Assembly (NCBI GenBank): GCA_024743315.1
Contig: JANSWU010000002.1
Location: 124,001 to 188,000 of the forward strand
DNA length: 64,000 nucleotides
Reading direction: 5' to 3'
Origin: Hyphomonadaceae bacterium
Lineage (GTDB): Bacteria > Pseudomonadota > Alphaproteobacteria > Caulobacterales > Hyphomonadaceae
The position numbers and the translations under genes were made by a program. The notes beneath the pieces are model-generated. The model was not told the DNA's origin. It saw only the letters and a list, made by a program, of their open reading frames with translations, and ran no database searches. How positions within the stretch are numbered: position 1 is the stretch's first letter; each line of letters opens with the position of its first letter. Below, piece after piece: positions 52,847 through 61,587 of this stretch.

Positions 52847-54051
52847 GCGGCGATCACGGCATCCATCAAAACCTCTGAAAATGTGTTGAGTGCTGGATGT
52901 TTCGTGCTGCGCGGCGGCGGTGTATCCGGCGTTCCGGTGACCGCATAAGCAAAGCTGATCTCGAGCGCTGGGACATACCAGGCCCCGGAATAGAGCCCAT
53001 AGGCTTCGCCGGGATGCCCCCAGAGTTCATAGCCCGGCCACAAGCTCTCTTCGGCAGGATGCACCTGCACACCCGTGCCAAACTGAGTGAAATAGCGTTG
53101 GTCATGGACGCCATTGGATTCGTCCGCATTAAGCTGCCAGACGGGAGCCACCAGATCAGAGGCGTATTTCAAACGCGCGGCGATGGTCGCGAGATCAATC
53201 AAATTGGCCCGCAAGCCGCCTTGGGGTGAGAACAAGGTCCCATTTGTCCCCGGTTGATAGGTCGCTAAATCAGCGCCATCCTCTTTCAACACGAACGGTT
53301 CCGGATCTCGCAAAATATCGCGATCGTCCATTTGTGAGGCCCAGCCATTGCCATACTCACGGTAGAGCGTGGCCCCTTCGCGTCTTTTCTCCGGACTGAC
53401 ATCGGCCCAATTGAACCCGGCATCCAGGCCCATCGGCTTCAGCACCAGATCTCTCGAGATACGGTCGAACCGACGTTGCGTGGCGGCTTCGAGCGCGGTG
53501 GCGACAATCCCATAAGCCAGGTTGCAATATTCGAAATCAAGATTGTCCTTGAAGGCGTCATAAGTCAGCAAGCTCTCAATCGTGCCGGGGTGGGCCATCC
53601 AATAGACATCTGGATCTTTCATTCCGCCTGTATGGCTGAGCAGCGCTCGCAAGCTGGGTCCGTCCGGGCCTGCTGCTGTCGTTGCCGGATAGAAGGGCAG
53701 CCAGGTGCGCACCCCCGTATCGAGATCAATATCGCCATCTTGGTGGAGCTTGGCAGCGGTCAGCGCAACCACCATTTTCGACACCGAGGCTGCGCGCAGG
53801 GCTGAGCGGACGGTGAATGGACGTGAGCCGACAGACGCTTCTCCCACAGCCGCTTTGGCAATCACAAGATTATCCTTCATCAGGACGATGCCGGCGGCCG
53901 GCGCACGATTGAGTTCCGGACCGTCAATCAAGCCTTGGAGCAAGGTTTCGGGTGAGGGCGACGCACTGCATGACGCGGCGAGCAGAGCGCCCGCGGGCAA
54001 GCTCGCGAGCAAGCCCCGTCGGGTCAGATCGAGCGAATGACGGACGCTCAT
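52819..54051 (-). CDS. serine beta-lactamase-fold hydrolase, Tat-type lipoprotein
   Basis: A 410-residue class-C-like serine hydrolase. The signal LTRRGLLASLPAGALLAASC has twin arginines and a lipobox-type Cys, so Tat export and lipidation are likely. SVSK (in AASVSKMVVALTAA) supplies nucleophile Ser and Lys, and EYCNLAYGIV the YxN motif; GHPGEAYGLYSG stands at the KTG-like place. Family members include esterases, D-aminopeptidases and penicillin-binding relatives, and beta-lactam hydrolysis should not be assumed. Its ATG is at 54051, one base before the dienelactone hydrolase stop. Confidence 0.88.
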   Translation of the reverse strand: MSVRHSLDLTRRGLLASLPAGALLAASCSASPSPETLLQGLIDGPELNRAPAAGIVLMKDNLVIAKAAVGEASVGSRPFTVRSALRAASVSKMVVALTAAKLHQDGDIDLDTGVRTWLPFYPATTAAGPDGPSLRALLSHTGGMKDPDVYWMAHPGTIESLLTYDAFKDNLDFEYCNLAYGIVATALEAATQRRFDRISRDLVLKPMGLDAGFNWADVSPEKRREGATLYREYGNGWASQMDDRDILRDPEPFVLKEDGADLATYQPGTNGTLFSPQGGLRANLIDLATIAARLKYASDLVAPVWQLNADESNGVHDQRYFTQFGTGVQVHPAEESLWPGYELWGHPGEAYGLYSGAWYVPALEISFAYAVTGTPDTPPPRSTKHPALNTFSEVLMDAVIAAYEASPAAR

Positions 54052-54756
54052 CTAGCCGAGCACTTCGGCGAGGAAATCCTGACAGGCGGCGAAACTGCGT
54101 CGATCCGCACCAGCATCATAGACGGTGCCAAAATCGGGATTGGCAGCAGCCGGATTGGTGAAGGCATGCATGGTTGCGCCATAGGCGTGCAGCTGCCAAT
54201 CGGCTTTGGCTTCCGTCATCTCGCGCGAGAAATCCATGACATCATCTGGCGTCGCCATCGGATCCTCCCAGCCATGCAGCGCCAGCACCTTTGGACCAAT
54301 CTTGTCATCTGTATTGCCGGGTGCGCCAAATAGGCCGTGGAAGCTGACAACGCCCTCAACGCTCATATTCTTGCGCGCCATATCAAGTACACTGAGGCCG
54401 CCAAAGCAGAAGCCGATGGCGGCGGCCTTGTCGACCCCCGCCTCGTTCTTGGCGACGTCGAGGGCATGGGCGAGCCTTGATTGCAGCTCTTCGCGATTGC
54501 TCGCCAGAGGCGTCATCAGCGCTTCGCATTCCTCATTGGTTTCGCCGCGTTTCCCTTTGCCATAGACGTCAATCGCAAAGCCAGCATATCCCCATTCAGC
54601 GAGGAGCTTGGCTTTGTCTTGTTCAAACTGCGATTGTCCGCCCCAGGCATGGGCGACGAGGACGACGCCTTTCGGGGCACTGGCCGGCAGGGCGAGGAAG
54701 CCTTCATAGGTCTGGCCGCCTTGTTCATAATCTACGACTCGAGTGGTCACGGTCAT
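54052..54756 (-). CDS. dienelactone hydrolase-family protein
   Basis: A 234-residue alpha/beta hydrolase. VVDYEQGGQTYEGFLALPAS, VVLVAHAWGGQSQFEQDKAK, AAIGFCFGGLSVLDMARKNM with Cys as nucleophile in GxCxG, VLALHGWEDPMATPDD with the acidic residue, and ATMHAFTNPAAANPDFGTVY with the His fit the DLH family. The substrate may be a lactone or small ester; no aromatic-degradation genes are adjacent. AGGAGCGACCC precedes the ATG. It is first in a two-gene unit with the beta-lactamase-fold gene. Confidence 0.92.
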   Translation of the reverse strand: MTVTTRVVDYEQGGQTYEGFLALPASAPKGVVLVAHAWGGQSQFEQDKAKLLAEWGYAGFAIDVYGKGKRGETNEECEALMTPLASNREELQSRLAHALDVAKNEAGVDKAAAIGFCFGGLSVLDMARKNMSVEGVVSFHGLFGAPGNTDDKIGPKVLALHGWEDPMATPDDVMDFSREMTEAKADWQLHAYGATMHAFTNPAAANPDFGTVYDAGADRRSFAACQDFLAEVLG

Positions 54757-54857
54757 GGGTCGCTCCTGCTTTCTAAGTCAATGTTTCCTACGGTTTAGCG
54801 AAGCGCCGATTGCTTTCAAGGCTTGCAAAGGCGATTTTGAGCGCGCAGATCAGGCGA

Positions 54858-55784
54858 ATGAATTCAGTGATTATTGATTGCGATCCTGGCCTCGACGATG
54901 CCGTCGCCTTGCTCGCGGCTTTCGGTGCTTCAGAAATTGATGTTCTGGCGATCACAACGGTGGCCGGCAATGTCAAAGGCCCGCAAACGGCCGTGAATGC
55001 CCGGATCATCCGCGAAGCGGCTGGGCTTGGCGATACGCTGCCGGTTTGCGCGGGCGCGCCACGGCCCTTATTGCGTGATCCAGTGACCGCCGAAGACTTT
55101 CATGGCTCAACCGGCTTGGGCAATCTTCCATTCCCGGACCCACAAATCGAATTGTCCAAGACGCATGCGGTGAACATGATTGTGCAAACCTGCCAAACGG
55201 CGCAGGACGCTTCGATCACCCTGGTCGTGACCGGTCCGATGACCAATGTCGCGTTGGCTTTGACCATGGCGCCGAACATTGCGCGTGGGCTTAAAGAAAT
55301 CATTCTGATGGGCGGGGCGGATACGGAAGGTGGCAATATCACGTCCTTTGCGGAGTTTAACGTGTTCGCGGACCCGCACGCCGCTGCGATTGTTTTCAAT
55401 TCTGGTATTCCCATCCGCTGCCTCAGCCTCGACGTCACGCATTTTGTACGGGCGACAGCTGAACGCGTGGCGCAGGTTCGTGCGGTCGGGACCGTCCCGG
55501 CCAGCATCGCAGGCGACCTATTGGAAGCCTCATGCAAGTTGGAATTCTCAGCCAAAGGCGACCGTGATGCGCCACTGCACGATCCGACGACGATCCTGGC
55601 CGTCACCAAACCGGATTTATTCACAGGGCGAACGACGCGGGTTGAGGTGATCACCGAGCCGGGCGAACAGTTTGGGCGGACAATCCCGCATTTTGATCCG
55701 GACGGTCCCGTTCTCTGGTACGAGCAAGCTGACGATGCCGGAGCCTTTGATGAGCTCTGTCGGCTTCTGGGAGGCGTTGCATGA
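54858..55784 (+). CDS. nucleoside hydrolase (IunH-like)
   Basis: 308 residues starting MNSVIIDCDPGLDDAVALLA, which has the calcium-binding DxDxxxDD motif of inosine-uridine-preferring nucleoside hydrolases. TTVAGNVKGPQTAVNARIIR, HGSTGLGNLPFP, LVVTGPMTNVALALTMAP, ILMGGADTEGGNITSFAEFN and LHDPTTILAVTKPDLF follow. It releases ribose and a base. The open frame continues 16 codons upstream, but the first good start is the ATG at 54858. Overlap of the stop with the ribokinase ATG makes the pair a pathway. Confidence 0.94.
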   Translation: MNSVIIDCDPGLDDAVALLAAFGASEIDVLAITTVAGNVKGPQTAVNARIIREAAGLGDTLPVCAGAPRPLLRDPVTAEDFHGSTGLGNLPFPDPQIELSKTHAVNMIVQTCQTAQDASITLVVTGPMTNVALALTMAPNIARGLKEIILMGGADTEGGNITSFAEFNVFADPHAAAIVFNSGIPIRCLSLDVTHFVRATAERVAQVRAVGTVPASIAGDLLEASCKLEFSAKGDRDAPLHDPTTILAVTKPDLFTGRTTRVEVITEPGEQFGRTIPHFDPDGPVLWYEQADDAGAFDELCRLLGGVA

Positions 55785-56653
55785 GTGTTTCAATCGGCGT
55801 TCTTGGCTCGATCAATCTTGACCTGGTTGCCAGCGGTGCGCCCTTGCCGAAAGCTGGTGAGACTGTCACCGGTGCACGCTTCGCCCAACACCCAGGCGGG
55901 AAGGGCGCCAATCAGGCGCTCGCCGCCCGGCGACTTGGCGCAGAGGTCCAGATGATTGGCTGCGTCGGCGATGATGCTTTGGCAGAATCAGCCATGCGAT
56001 TACTGCGCGAAGATGGCGTCGACGTATCGGGTGTGATGAGTGAGATTGGCACGGCCACGGGGGTTGCTCTGATTGCGGTCTCCCCAGAGGGCGAAAACCA
56101 GATCACGGTGGCCAGCGGCGCGAATGAGCGGGTCGGTGCGGCCGACGCCGCAGGTCTGGAAGAATGTCAAACCGTCCTGTGTCAGCTCGAAGTGCCGATC
56201 CCGGCGGTCGAGGCGTGCCTGCAACGTGCGCAAGCGCTTGGCGCGCGTTTCATTGCCAACCTGGCGCCCGCCAAGCCGGTGCCTGAGGCGCTGCTAGCGT
56301 CTGCGGATGTGCTAATCGTGAATGAGATTGAGGCGGATTATTACGGTCAAGCGCTGCATCAAGGGAGTGGGCTCGTTGTTTTGACTCTGGGCCGGGAAGG
56401 TGCGGTCTTGCTAAAAAGCGGCGAAGAGCTGGCGCGGGTGCCCGCATTCGAGGTTCAGGTGGTCGATACGACCGGCGCCGGCGATACGTTTTGCGGCGCA
56501 TTGGCCGTGGCGCTGTCTGAAAACATGTCACCAGAGGCCGCGCTCCGTTTTGCTTCTGCGGCCGCAGCACTTGCAGTGACCAAGCCCGGAGCACAACCGA
56601 GCTTGCCGACCCGGGCAAAAGTCGATGCTTTCTTGGCGGATCGGGGCTTATGA
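55781..56653 (+). CDS. rbsK: ribokinase (PfkB family)
   Basis: A 290-residue sugar kinase. GVLGSINLDLVASGAPLPKA and HPGGKGANQALAARRLGAEV are ribokinase signatures; GANERVGAADAAGLEECQTV and VVDTTGAGDTFCGALAVALS carries the anion hole and catalytic Asp of the PfkB family. It would phosphorylate the ribose freed by the nucleoside hydrolase, with which it overlaps by 4 bases (ATGA). The 3' end overlaps the GNAT gene the same way. Confidence 0.93.
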   Translation: MSVSIGVLGSINLDLVASGAPLPKAGETVTGARFAQHPGGKGANQALAARRLGAEVQMIGCVGDDALAESAMRLLREDGVDVSGVMSEIGTATGVALIAVSPEGENQITVASGANERVGAADAAGLEECQTVLCQLEVPIPAVEACLQRAQALGARFIANLAPAKPVPEALLASADVLIVNEIEADYYGQALHQGSGLVVLTLGREGAVLLKSGEELARVPAFEVQVVDTTGAGDTFCGALAVALSENMSPEAALRFASAAAALAVTKPGAQPSLPTRAKVDAFLADRGL

Positions 56654-57273
56654 GTGACCTCCCGCTGACCCGGCTTGCGCTAAGTGACGCGCGTGAACAA
56701 GAGATTCGAGAGGCCGTGCGCGCGGCGACCGGCATTCCGTTCGAGATCGCCCCGAGCCGGCGGGCCGAGCTCGAAGACGCCGACGCATTGCATGCTTTTT
56801 TGAGCGATCCGGCGATCCATGGACCGATCTATAATTTGCCCAAACCGCTGACGGTCGAGAGCGTTCGCAGCTTCATCGCGGAAAAACGCGAGGCGCAGGC
56901 ACGCGGGGAGGGCCTGCTCTTTCTCCGATTAGACGAGCACGGCGATGTGATCGGCTATTCAGAGTTTGATATCTGGCCGCAATGGGGCGCGGGGGATCTT
57001 GGCGGTGCGTTGCGCGTAGATCAGCAGGGCAAACGCGCCGGTGTGGCCGGCGCCAAACGTAGCTTTACCTGGATGTTCGAAGCCTTGAAGCTGGACCTCA
57101 TCGTCGCCACTGGGGCGCTCGACAATATCCGTACCGCGCGCATGCTGGATGGTCTCGGCCTTGAGCGAAAAGGCGAGATTGTCAGCGAACGACCGGATGG
57201 CTCTCAGCGGCGTTCCCTGGTCTGGGAAGTCACCCGGGACGCCTGGATTTCGCAACACGCTCGCGTTGACTAG
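56650..57273 (+). CDS. GNAT-family N-acetyltransferase
   Basis: A 207-residue GNAT protein of the RimJ/RimL type. AELEDADALHAFLSDPAIHG, LLFLRLDEHGDVIGYSEFDI for strands 2-4, then GGALRVDQQGKRAGVAGAKR, which occupies the acetyl-CoA-binding V-x-x-x-x-R/Q-G-x-G-x-A/G region, and LIVATGALDNIRTARMLDGL with the N-x-x-x-x-x-L-x-x-L-G motif. It is coupled by ATGA to the ribokinase gene, so possibly an enzyme acting on the same sugar or nucleoside. Its substrate is unknown. Confidence 0.8.
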   Translation: MSDLPLTRLALSDAREQEIREAVRAATGIPFEIAPSRRAELEDADALHAFLSDPAIHGPIYNLPKPLTVESVRSFIAEKREAQARGEGLLFLRLDEHGDVIGYSEFDIWPQWGAGDLGGALRVDQQGKRAGVAGAKRSFTWMFEALKLDLIVATGALDNIRTARMLDGLGLERKGEIVSERPDGSQRRSLVWEVTRDAWISQHARVD

Positions 57274-58211
57274 GACCGGATCAGGCCAATTTCACGCAAC
57301 CGTTCCATCAGATAGTCCTGCGCGGTAATCGGCGGCTCAGCCTGACCGCCTTCCTCAAGACATTGCGGTAAGGCCTCGATCAGGACGTCCTGATTGAAGT
57401 GCAGGAAGAAGGGCGTCGAATAGCGCGGGAAGCGCGAACGTTCCGGCGCCGGGTTGAGCACGCGGTGCGTGGTCGATGGCAGCACCCCGCCGGTCAAGCG
57501 TTGCAACATATCTCCGCAATTGATCACCAGGGACCCGGCAGGTGGGTTCACATCGAGCCATTCACCCGATCGATGCAAGGCCTGCAGGCCAGCTTCCTCA
57601 GCGCCGAGCAAGAGCGTGATGACATTGATGTCTTCATGCGCCCCTGCGCGGACCGTGCCTTGTGGCGGGGGATTGGCCTGCGGCGGATAATGCAAGAGAC
57701 GCAGGATTGAATTGCCATACTGGACTTTGTCATCAAACCAGGTCTCGGGCAGGCCAAGATGCAGCGCAACGGCGCGCAGGAGTTGCGCCCCGAACGCATC
57801 CATAGCCTCGTAGAAATCCCGGGTCGCTTCGTCGAACTCTTCGACTTCCGGAACCGCTGGGGTCTGTTTCATTGTGGCGCGATACGGACTGTCTTCCGGC
57901 AAGGCGCGTCCCGTGTGCCAGAACTCTTTCAGATCGGCAGCTTTTGCGCCTTTGGCATTCTCGGTTCCGAACGGCGTGTAGCCGCGCTGACGACCGCCTG
58001 CGGCATCATGATACTTTTCTTTGATCTCTTCGGGCAATTCAAAGAAGGCTTTCGACGCGTTGACGGCGCGATCAATGATGCCTTGCGGGATCGGATGATC
58101 GCTGATCACAGCAAAGCCGGTTTCCCGGAAAGAGCGGCCAAGCGCATCCGCGAAGGCAGCTTTCTCATCAGGCCATTGCTGGAATGAAATGGGTTTGAAA
58201 AAATCAGTCAT
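57270..58211 (-). CDS. 2-oxoglutarate/Fe(II)-dependent oxygenase, isopenicillin N synthase-like
   Basis: A 313-residue DIOX-type oxygenase. N-terminal GFAVISDHPIPQGIIDRAVN and AFFELPEEIKEKYHDAAGG belong to the DIOX_N domain. The jelly-roll core has the HxD...H iron triad: AHEDINVITLLLGAE and STTHRVLNP, followed by RFPRYSTPFFLHFNQDV with the Arg for 2-oxoglutarate. It hydroxylates or desaturates an unknown small molecule. Its stop overlaps the GNAT stop by 4 bases. Confidence 0.92.
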   Translation of the reverse strand: MTDFFKPISFQQWPDEKAAFADALGRSFRETGFAVISDHPIPQGIIDRAVNASKAFFELPEEIKEKYHDAAGGRQRGYTPFGTENAKGAKAADLKEFWHTGRALPEDSPYRATMKQTPAVPEVEEFDEATRDFYEAMDAFGAQLLRAVALHLGLPETWFDDKVQYGNSILRLLHYPPQANPPPQGTVRAGAHEDINVITLLLGAEEAGLQALHRSGEWLDVNPPAGSLVINCGDMLQRLTGGVLPSTTHRVLNPAPERSRFPRYSTPFFLHFNQDVLIEALPQCLEEGGQAEPPITAQDYLMERLREIGLIRS

Positions 58212-58231
58212 GGCGCTCTCATACGCCGGGC

Positions 58232-58266
58232 AAAAAAATAGGGGAAGTCCGGAACCTCCCCTATTT
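58232..58266 (-). terminator. rho-independent terminator
   Basis: On the minus strand, AATAGGGGA/TCCCCTATT (9 bp, extendable by A-T pairs) with an 11-base loop is followed by seven T residues at 58232-58238. It lies about 30 bases after the glycine-zipper gene and 20 bases before the oxygenase start. Confidence 0.88.
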
Positions 58267-58294
58267 ATGTTTTTGATAGGCGCGATCGGGCGGC

Positions 58295-59089
58295 CTAATA
58301 GTCCGGTATCACTTGCGGCATTTGCCAGCGGCCATCCTCAGTCTGGCAAACCTCAACCGGTTCGCGGATGATCGTGCCATCCGGCAAGCGGGTTTCGCGG
58401 CGCACAGTCGTACATTCGCCCGGCGCCGTCTGGGCTTCAGGGGCACCGGCCAGACCCTCATCAGGTTCGGTCGGGTAGGCTGGCGTGCTAGGATAGGCCG
58501 GGGTGCTGGGATAGGCGGTCGTCGTCGCCGTCACGCGCTGGGATTGCTGCAGCTCCGGGTTTTCCCAGGCTGGTCCCGTCGGCGAACGGGTTGGCGCATA
58601 CTGATCGCCCCAATTGCTGCTTCCGGCGCGGTGATAGCTGTTTGACGGGGCATAGCTATAGGTGCGGGCACAATTGGTGGAATCGCCCGCCAGTTCACTG
58701 CCGACAGCGGCGCCCAGCAGGCCGCCAATGACGGCCCCGGCAATCTCGGCGCCATCATCCCCGCGATCATGATAGAAACCGCGCGGGCCGCGGCGGTAGC
58801 CACGATAGCCATGATAGCCGCGATAGCCCCTATAACCGCGATAGCGGTTGAAACCATTGTCCGGTTCAAGCTCACCGCCAATCGCTGCGCCAATCAGGCC
58901 ACCAGCGACAGCCCCAACGACGCCGCCTGCGAGGCGGTCATTGCTGCGTTGGCGTTCACAGGCAACACTGGCCACGGTGGGCTGCGCCGAATGATAGGTG
59001 CCCATGGAATGATAGCCATCGTGATCGGCCGACGCCATTGGCACGGCGCACAAGGCCGTTGCCGCCAGGAATAAACTCGTTCGGATCAT
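58295..59089 (-). CDS. secreted glycine-zipper 2TM-domain protein
   Basis: 264 residues from the ATG at 59087-59089, with GGAGAT upstream; the open frame runs much further up but without family signals. Residues 1-21 are a signal peptide. Two glycine-zipper segments, GGVVGAVAGGLIGAAIGGEL (about 55-74) and AGAVIGGLLGAAVGSELAG (about 117-135), flank RGY repeats. A Pro-rich AYPSTP repeat precedes a C-terminal RRETRLPDGTIIREPVEVCQ module common in these envelope proteins. It may associate with or span the outer membrane. Function unknown. Confidence 0.85.
   Translation of the reverse strand: MIRTSLFLAATALCAVPMASADHDGYHSMGTYHSAQPTVASVACERQRSNDRLAGGVVGAVAGGLIGAAIGGELEPDNGFNRYRGYRGYRGYHGYRGYRRGPRGFYHDRGDDGAEIAGAVIGGLLGAAVGSELAGDSTNCARTYSYAPSNSYHRAGSSNWGDQYAPTRSPTGPAWENPELQQSQRVTATTTAYPSTPAYPSTPAYPTEPDEGLAGAPEAQTAPGECTTVRRETRLPDGTIIREPVEVCQTEDGRWQMPQVIPDY
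58472..58516 (-). repeat. AYPSTP tandem repeat
   Basis: Three successive AYP(S/T)(T/E)P units in the glycine-zipper protein, encoded by near-identical 18-base copies; two are exact at protein level, the third is degenerate. Confidence 0.75.
58793..58840 (-). repeat. RGY tandem repeat
   Basis: Five RGY/HGY triplets (RGYRGYRGYHGYRGY) lie between the two glycine-zipper helices. They are basic and aromatic and would sit outside the membrane. The 9-base DNA units are similar but not identical. Confidence 0.75.
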
Positions 59090-59234
59090 GGACAGATCTC
59101 CTATCGGTTGAGGGGCATCCGCCCTCAAGTGTCCCATTTTGCAAGAATGCTGCCTGAACCAATCTGAATGGAAGCTGAAGGGCGCGGCGAGTTTGACACT
59201 GGACGATCCGGCTGACTGGGCCCATCTTGCCTGA

Positions 59235-60311
59235 ATGGGCATTATCAATGACGCGATCAAAACGGCCGGACGCGCAAGATATACCGCGGCGCAAGGGATA
59301 CGTTCCGCCTGGTATGGCGGACAATATGCGCTGGCGAGGCGGCGTTCTGCCGGCTTCAATCGTCCTGGTGAGCCAGTTTTCAAGCCGCAGAATAAGCCAG
59401 ATCTGAAGGCACTCCGCAAAGCCTATTTCGAGCTGTTTCGCCGCGACCGCGAAAATATCGAAGCCGGCCTGTATCCGGACCCGGTCAGCCGCGACCTGCG
59501 CTTGCGCGATCTGCCAAAGGCGGTGCAGCGCGCGCAAAACTTCCTGAGCGATGTCGCGGAGGTCGATCGCCGCCGCCTTGATCGCAATGGCACCGAAGTG
59601 CGCGACAGCGAAGCGGCAGATCCGAAACGGTTCCCGACCTATTATCGGCAGAACTTCCATTATCAAACCGATGGTTGGCTCAGCGAAGACAGTGCCGAGA
59701 TTTACGACCACCAGGTCGAAGCGCTGTTCACGGGTGCGGCCGACGCGATGCGCCGGGCTGCCTTGGCAGAGCTTGTGCGTGAGCTTCAGGGCCATGACCA
59801 GCGCGACATTCAGGTTCTCGACTTGGCCTGTGGCACCGGCCGATTCATGGGCCAGATCATGCGGGCGATGCCGAAGCTGCAATTAACAGGACTTGACCTG
59901 TCGCCGCCCTATGCCGAGGCCGCGCGCAAGAATGTCCGGCATTGGCGCCACGTCGATGTGGTCGAAGGCCAGGCTGAGGCGCTACCGTTTGAAGATGAGC
60001 AGTTTGATCATCTCATATCGATTTATCTGTTCCATGAATTGCCGCCGCGGGTGCGCCCCAAAGTCATTGCTGAAGCCGCGCGGGTCTTGAAGCCTGGCGG
60101 CACCTTTATCATCGCGGACAGTCTGCAATTCGGTGACAATGAGGGCGTGGACGGGTTTCTCGAATACTTCCCGGAAGGCTTTCATGAGCCCTATTATAAA
60201 GGCTATCTGAGCTGGGCTTTTGATCCGCATATGAACAAGGTCGGGTTCACGTCTGAGCATCAAAACCTGGCCTTTCTGACCAAGGTTCGGGTATGGCGCA
60301 AAGACGCCTAG
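59235..60311 (+). CDS. class I SAM-dependent methyltransferase
   Basis: A 358-residue protein. The first 170 residues are a family-specific helical region (PDLKALRKAYFELFRRDREN, RFPTYYRQNFHYQTDGWLSE, SAEIYDHQVEALFTGAADAM). The Rossmann methyltransferase domain follows: IQVLDLACGTGRFMGQIMRA motif I, LQLTGLDLSPPYAEAARKNV, VEGQAEALPFEDEQFDHLIS, and ARVLKPGGTFIIADSLQFGD. UbiE/lipid-type methyltransferases look like this; substrate unknown. It starts ten bases downstream of a stop in another frame with only a weak Shine-Dalgarno. Confidence 0.88.
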   Translation: MGIINDAIKTAGRARYTAAQGIRSAWYGGQYALARRRSAGFNRPGEPVFKPQNKPDLKALRKAYFELFRRDRENIEAGLYPDPVSRDLRLRDLPKAVQRAQNFLSDVAEVDRRRLDRNGTEVRDSEAADPKRFPTYYRQNFHYQTDGWLSEDSAEIYDHQVEALFTGAADAMRRAALAELVRELQGHDQRDIQVLDLACGTGRFMGQIMRAMPKLQLTGLDLSPPYAEAARKNVRHWRHVDVVEGQAEALPFEDEQFDHLISIYLFHELPPRVRPKVIAEAARVLKPGGTFIIADSLQFGDNEGVDGFLEYFPEGFHEPYYKGYLSWAFDPHMNKVGFTSEHQNLAFLTKVRVWRKDA

Positions 60312-60320
60312 GAGATAGAT

Positions 60321-61133
60321 ATGGCGAATAGAAAACTGATGTTGATCACCGGTGCTTCGGCCGGAATCGGTGAGGAATTTGCGAAACAATATGCCGAGAT
60401 TGGATGGGATCTGGCGCTGACCGCCCGCCGCGCCGACCGGCTGGAAAAACTGGCCCGCGATCTCGAGGAGAAACACAAAATCGCAACCATCGTGATCTCG
60501 CAGGATCTGGCCCGTGCCAATAGCGTCGATACGATCCTGAAAGAGATTAAGGAAGCTGGCCGTCATGTCGACGGCGTTGTCAACAATGCTGGCTATGGCC
60601 TGCCTGGGACTTTCTTTAACACCAAATGGAAAGACCAGGCGGCGTTTTTGCGAGTGCTTTACACAGCGCCAATTGAGCTGACACACAAAGTCTTACCCGG
60701 CATGGCTGAGCGCGGCTTTGGGCGCATCATCAATGTCGCCTCTTTGGCCGGTTACACGCCGGGCTCAAACGGGCACACGCTCTATGCCAGCGTCAAATCG
60801 GGGATGATCAAGTTCTCGGAAAGCATCAATGCCGAAGCCAAGGCAGCAGGGCATGACAATGTGCATTGTACGGCGCTCTGCCCGGGATTCACATGGTCGG
60901 AGTTTCACGATGTGAATGGCACGCGTGAGAAAACCAATGAAATGCCGGATTGGATGTGGATGGAAGCCGAACCCGTCGTCGAGGCTGGCATCAATGCCTG
61001 CGAAGCCGGGCATCCCGTTGTCGTGCCCGGGGCTGTCAATAAGGGCCTGGCGACGTTGAGCCGGATCTTGCCGGAACCGATTGGGCGGGCTCTGGTCGGT
61101 GCGCAGTCCAAGCGCTTCCGCAATGCCGATTAG
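60321..61133 (+). CDS. short-chain dehydrogenase/reductase
   Basis: A 270-residue SDR: LITGASAGIGEEFAKQYAEI is the TGxxxGIG cofactor motif, with ALTARRADRLEKLARDLEEK indicating NADP(H); VVNNAGYG follows, then INVASLAGYTPGSNGHTLYA with the catalytic Ser and YASVK with Tyr and Lys. ALCPGFTWSEFHD follows. Substrate unknown. It is 9 bases after the methyltransferase gene with GGAGATAG before the ATG, so the two are likely co-expressed. Confidence 0.93.
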   Translation: MANRKLMLITGASAGIGEEFAKQYAEIGWDLALTARRADRLEKLARDLEEKHKIATIVISQDLARANSVDTILKEIKEAGRHVDGVVNNAGYGLPGTFFNTKWKDQAAFLRVLYTAPIELTHKVLPGMAERGFGRIINVASLAGYTPGSNGHTLYASVKSGMIKFSESINAEAKAAGHDNVHCTALCPGFTWSEFHDVNGTREKTNEMPDWMWMEAEPVVEAGINACEAGHPVVVPGAVNKGLATLSRILPEPIGRALVGAQSKRFRNAD

Positions 61134-61197
61134 CTCGCAGCTTGCAGTTGCGCCTGAAGCGCTCTACCTGACAGAAAACAATAACGGAGTCTGAGCT

Positions 61198-61506
61198 TTG
61201 CAAAGTCTGCTCTTCGCCATTCATAATTATTTTGTCTCGCCGATCCTGACGATCTTCTTCATCGCGCTTTTGGTCTATGTCGTGCTGGGCTGGCTGATGA
61301 TTGGCGGCGTCGTCGACAATCGCAATCAGACGGTCCGTTCGATCTATCAGTTCCTATATTCGATCATCGAACCGGTGGCGCGGCCGATTCGTCGTGTGGT
61401 GCCGCCTTTGGGCAACCTCGACTTATCGGTCTTGATCATCGCGCTATTGATCCCCTTCCTCCGTGATTATTTGATCCCCCGGATCATTTTACTGATACCG
61501 TTCTAA
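61198..61506 (+). CDS. YggT-family membrane protein
   Basis: A 102-residue protein from a TTG start with GGAGTC upstream. Two hydrophobic segments: ILTIFFIALLVYVVLGWLMI and LSVLIIALLIPFLRDYLI, with the conserved IIEPVARPIRRVVPPLGNLD between them. YggT proteins are implicated in osmotic or cell-division-linked membrane functions in some bacteria and chloroplasts; role here unknown. Confidence 0.9.
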   Translation: MQSLLFAIHNYFVSPILTIFFIALLVYVVLGWLMIGGVVDNRNQTVRSIYQFLYSIIEPVARPIRRVVPPLGNLDLSVLIIALLIPFLRDYLIPRIILLIPF

Positions 61507-61587
61507 AAATTTCCCGCATCGAGGGTGACGAATCCGCCGCCTCGCTCTAAGGGCTGACGCTCAAACGAGGTTGGGAGGCAATGGCCG

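Noticed and set aside
52819-54051. Resistance beta-lactamase
   Set aside because: SxxK and YxN are shared with esterases and D-aminopeptidases; nothing in the sequence or context shows beta-lactam hydrolysis.
59108-59128. TTGAGGG/CCCTCAA hairpin upstream of the glycine-zipper gene
   Set aside because: Stem of 7 bp with no T run; it could be leader structure, but not strong enough to call.
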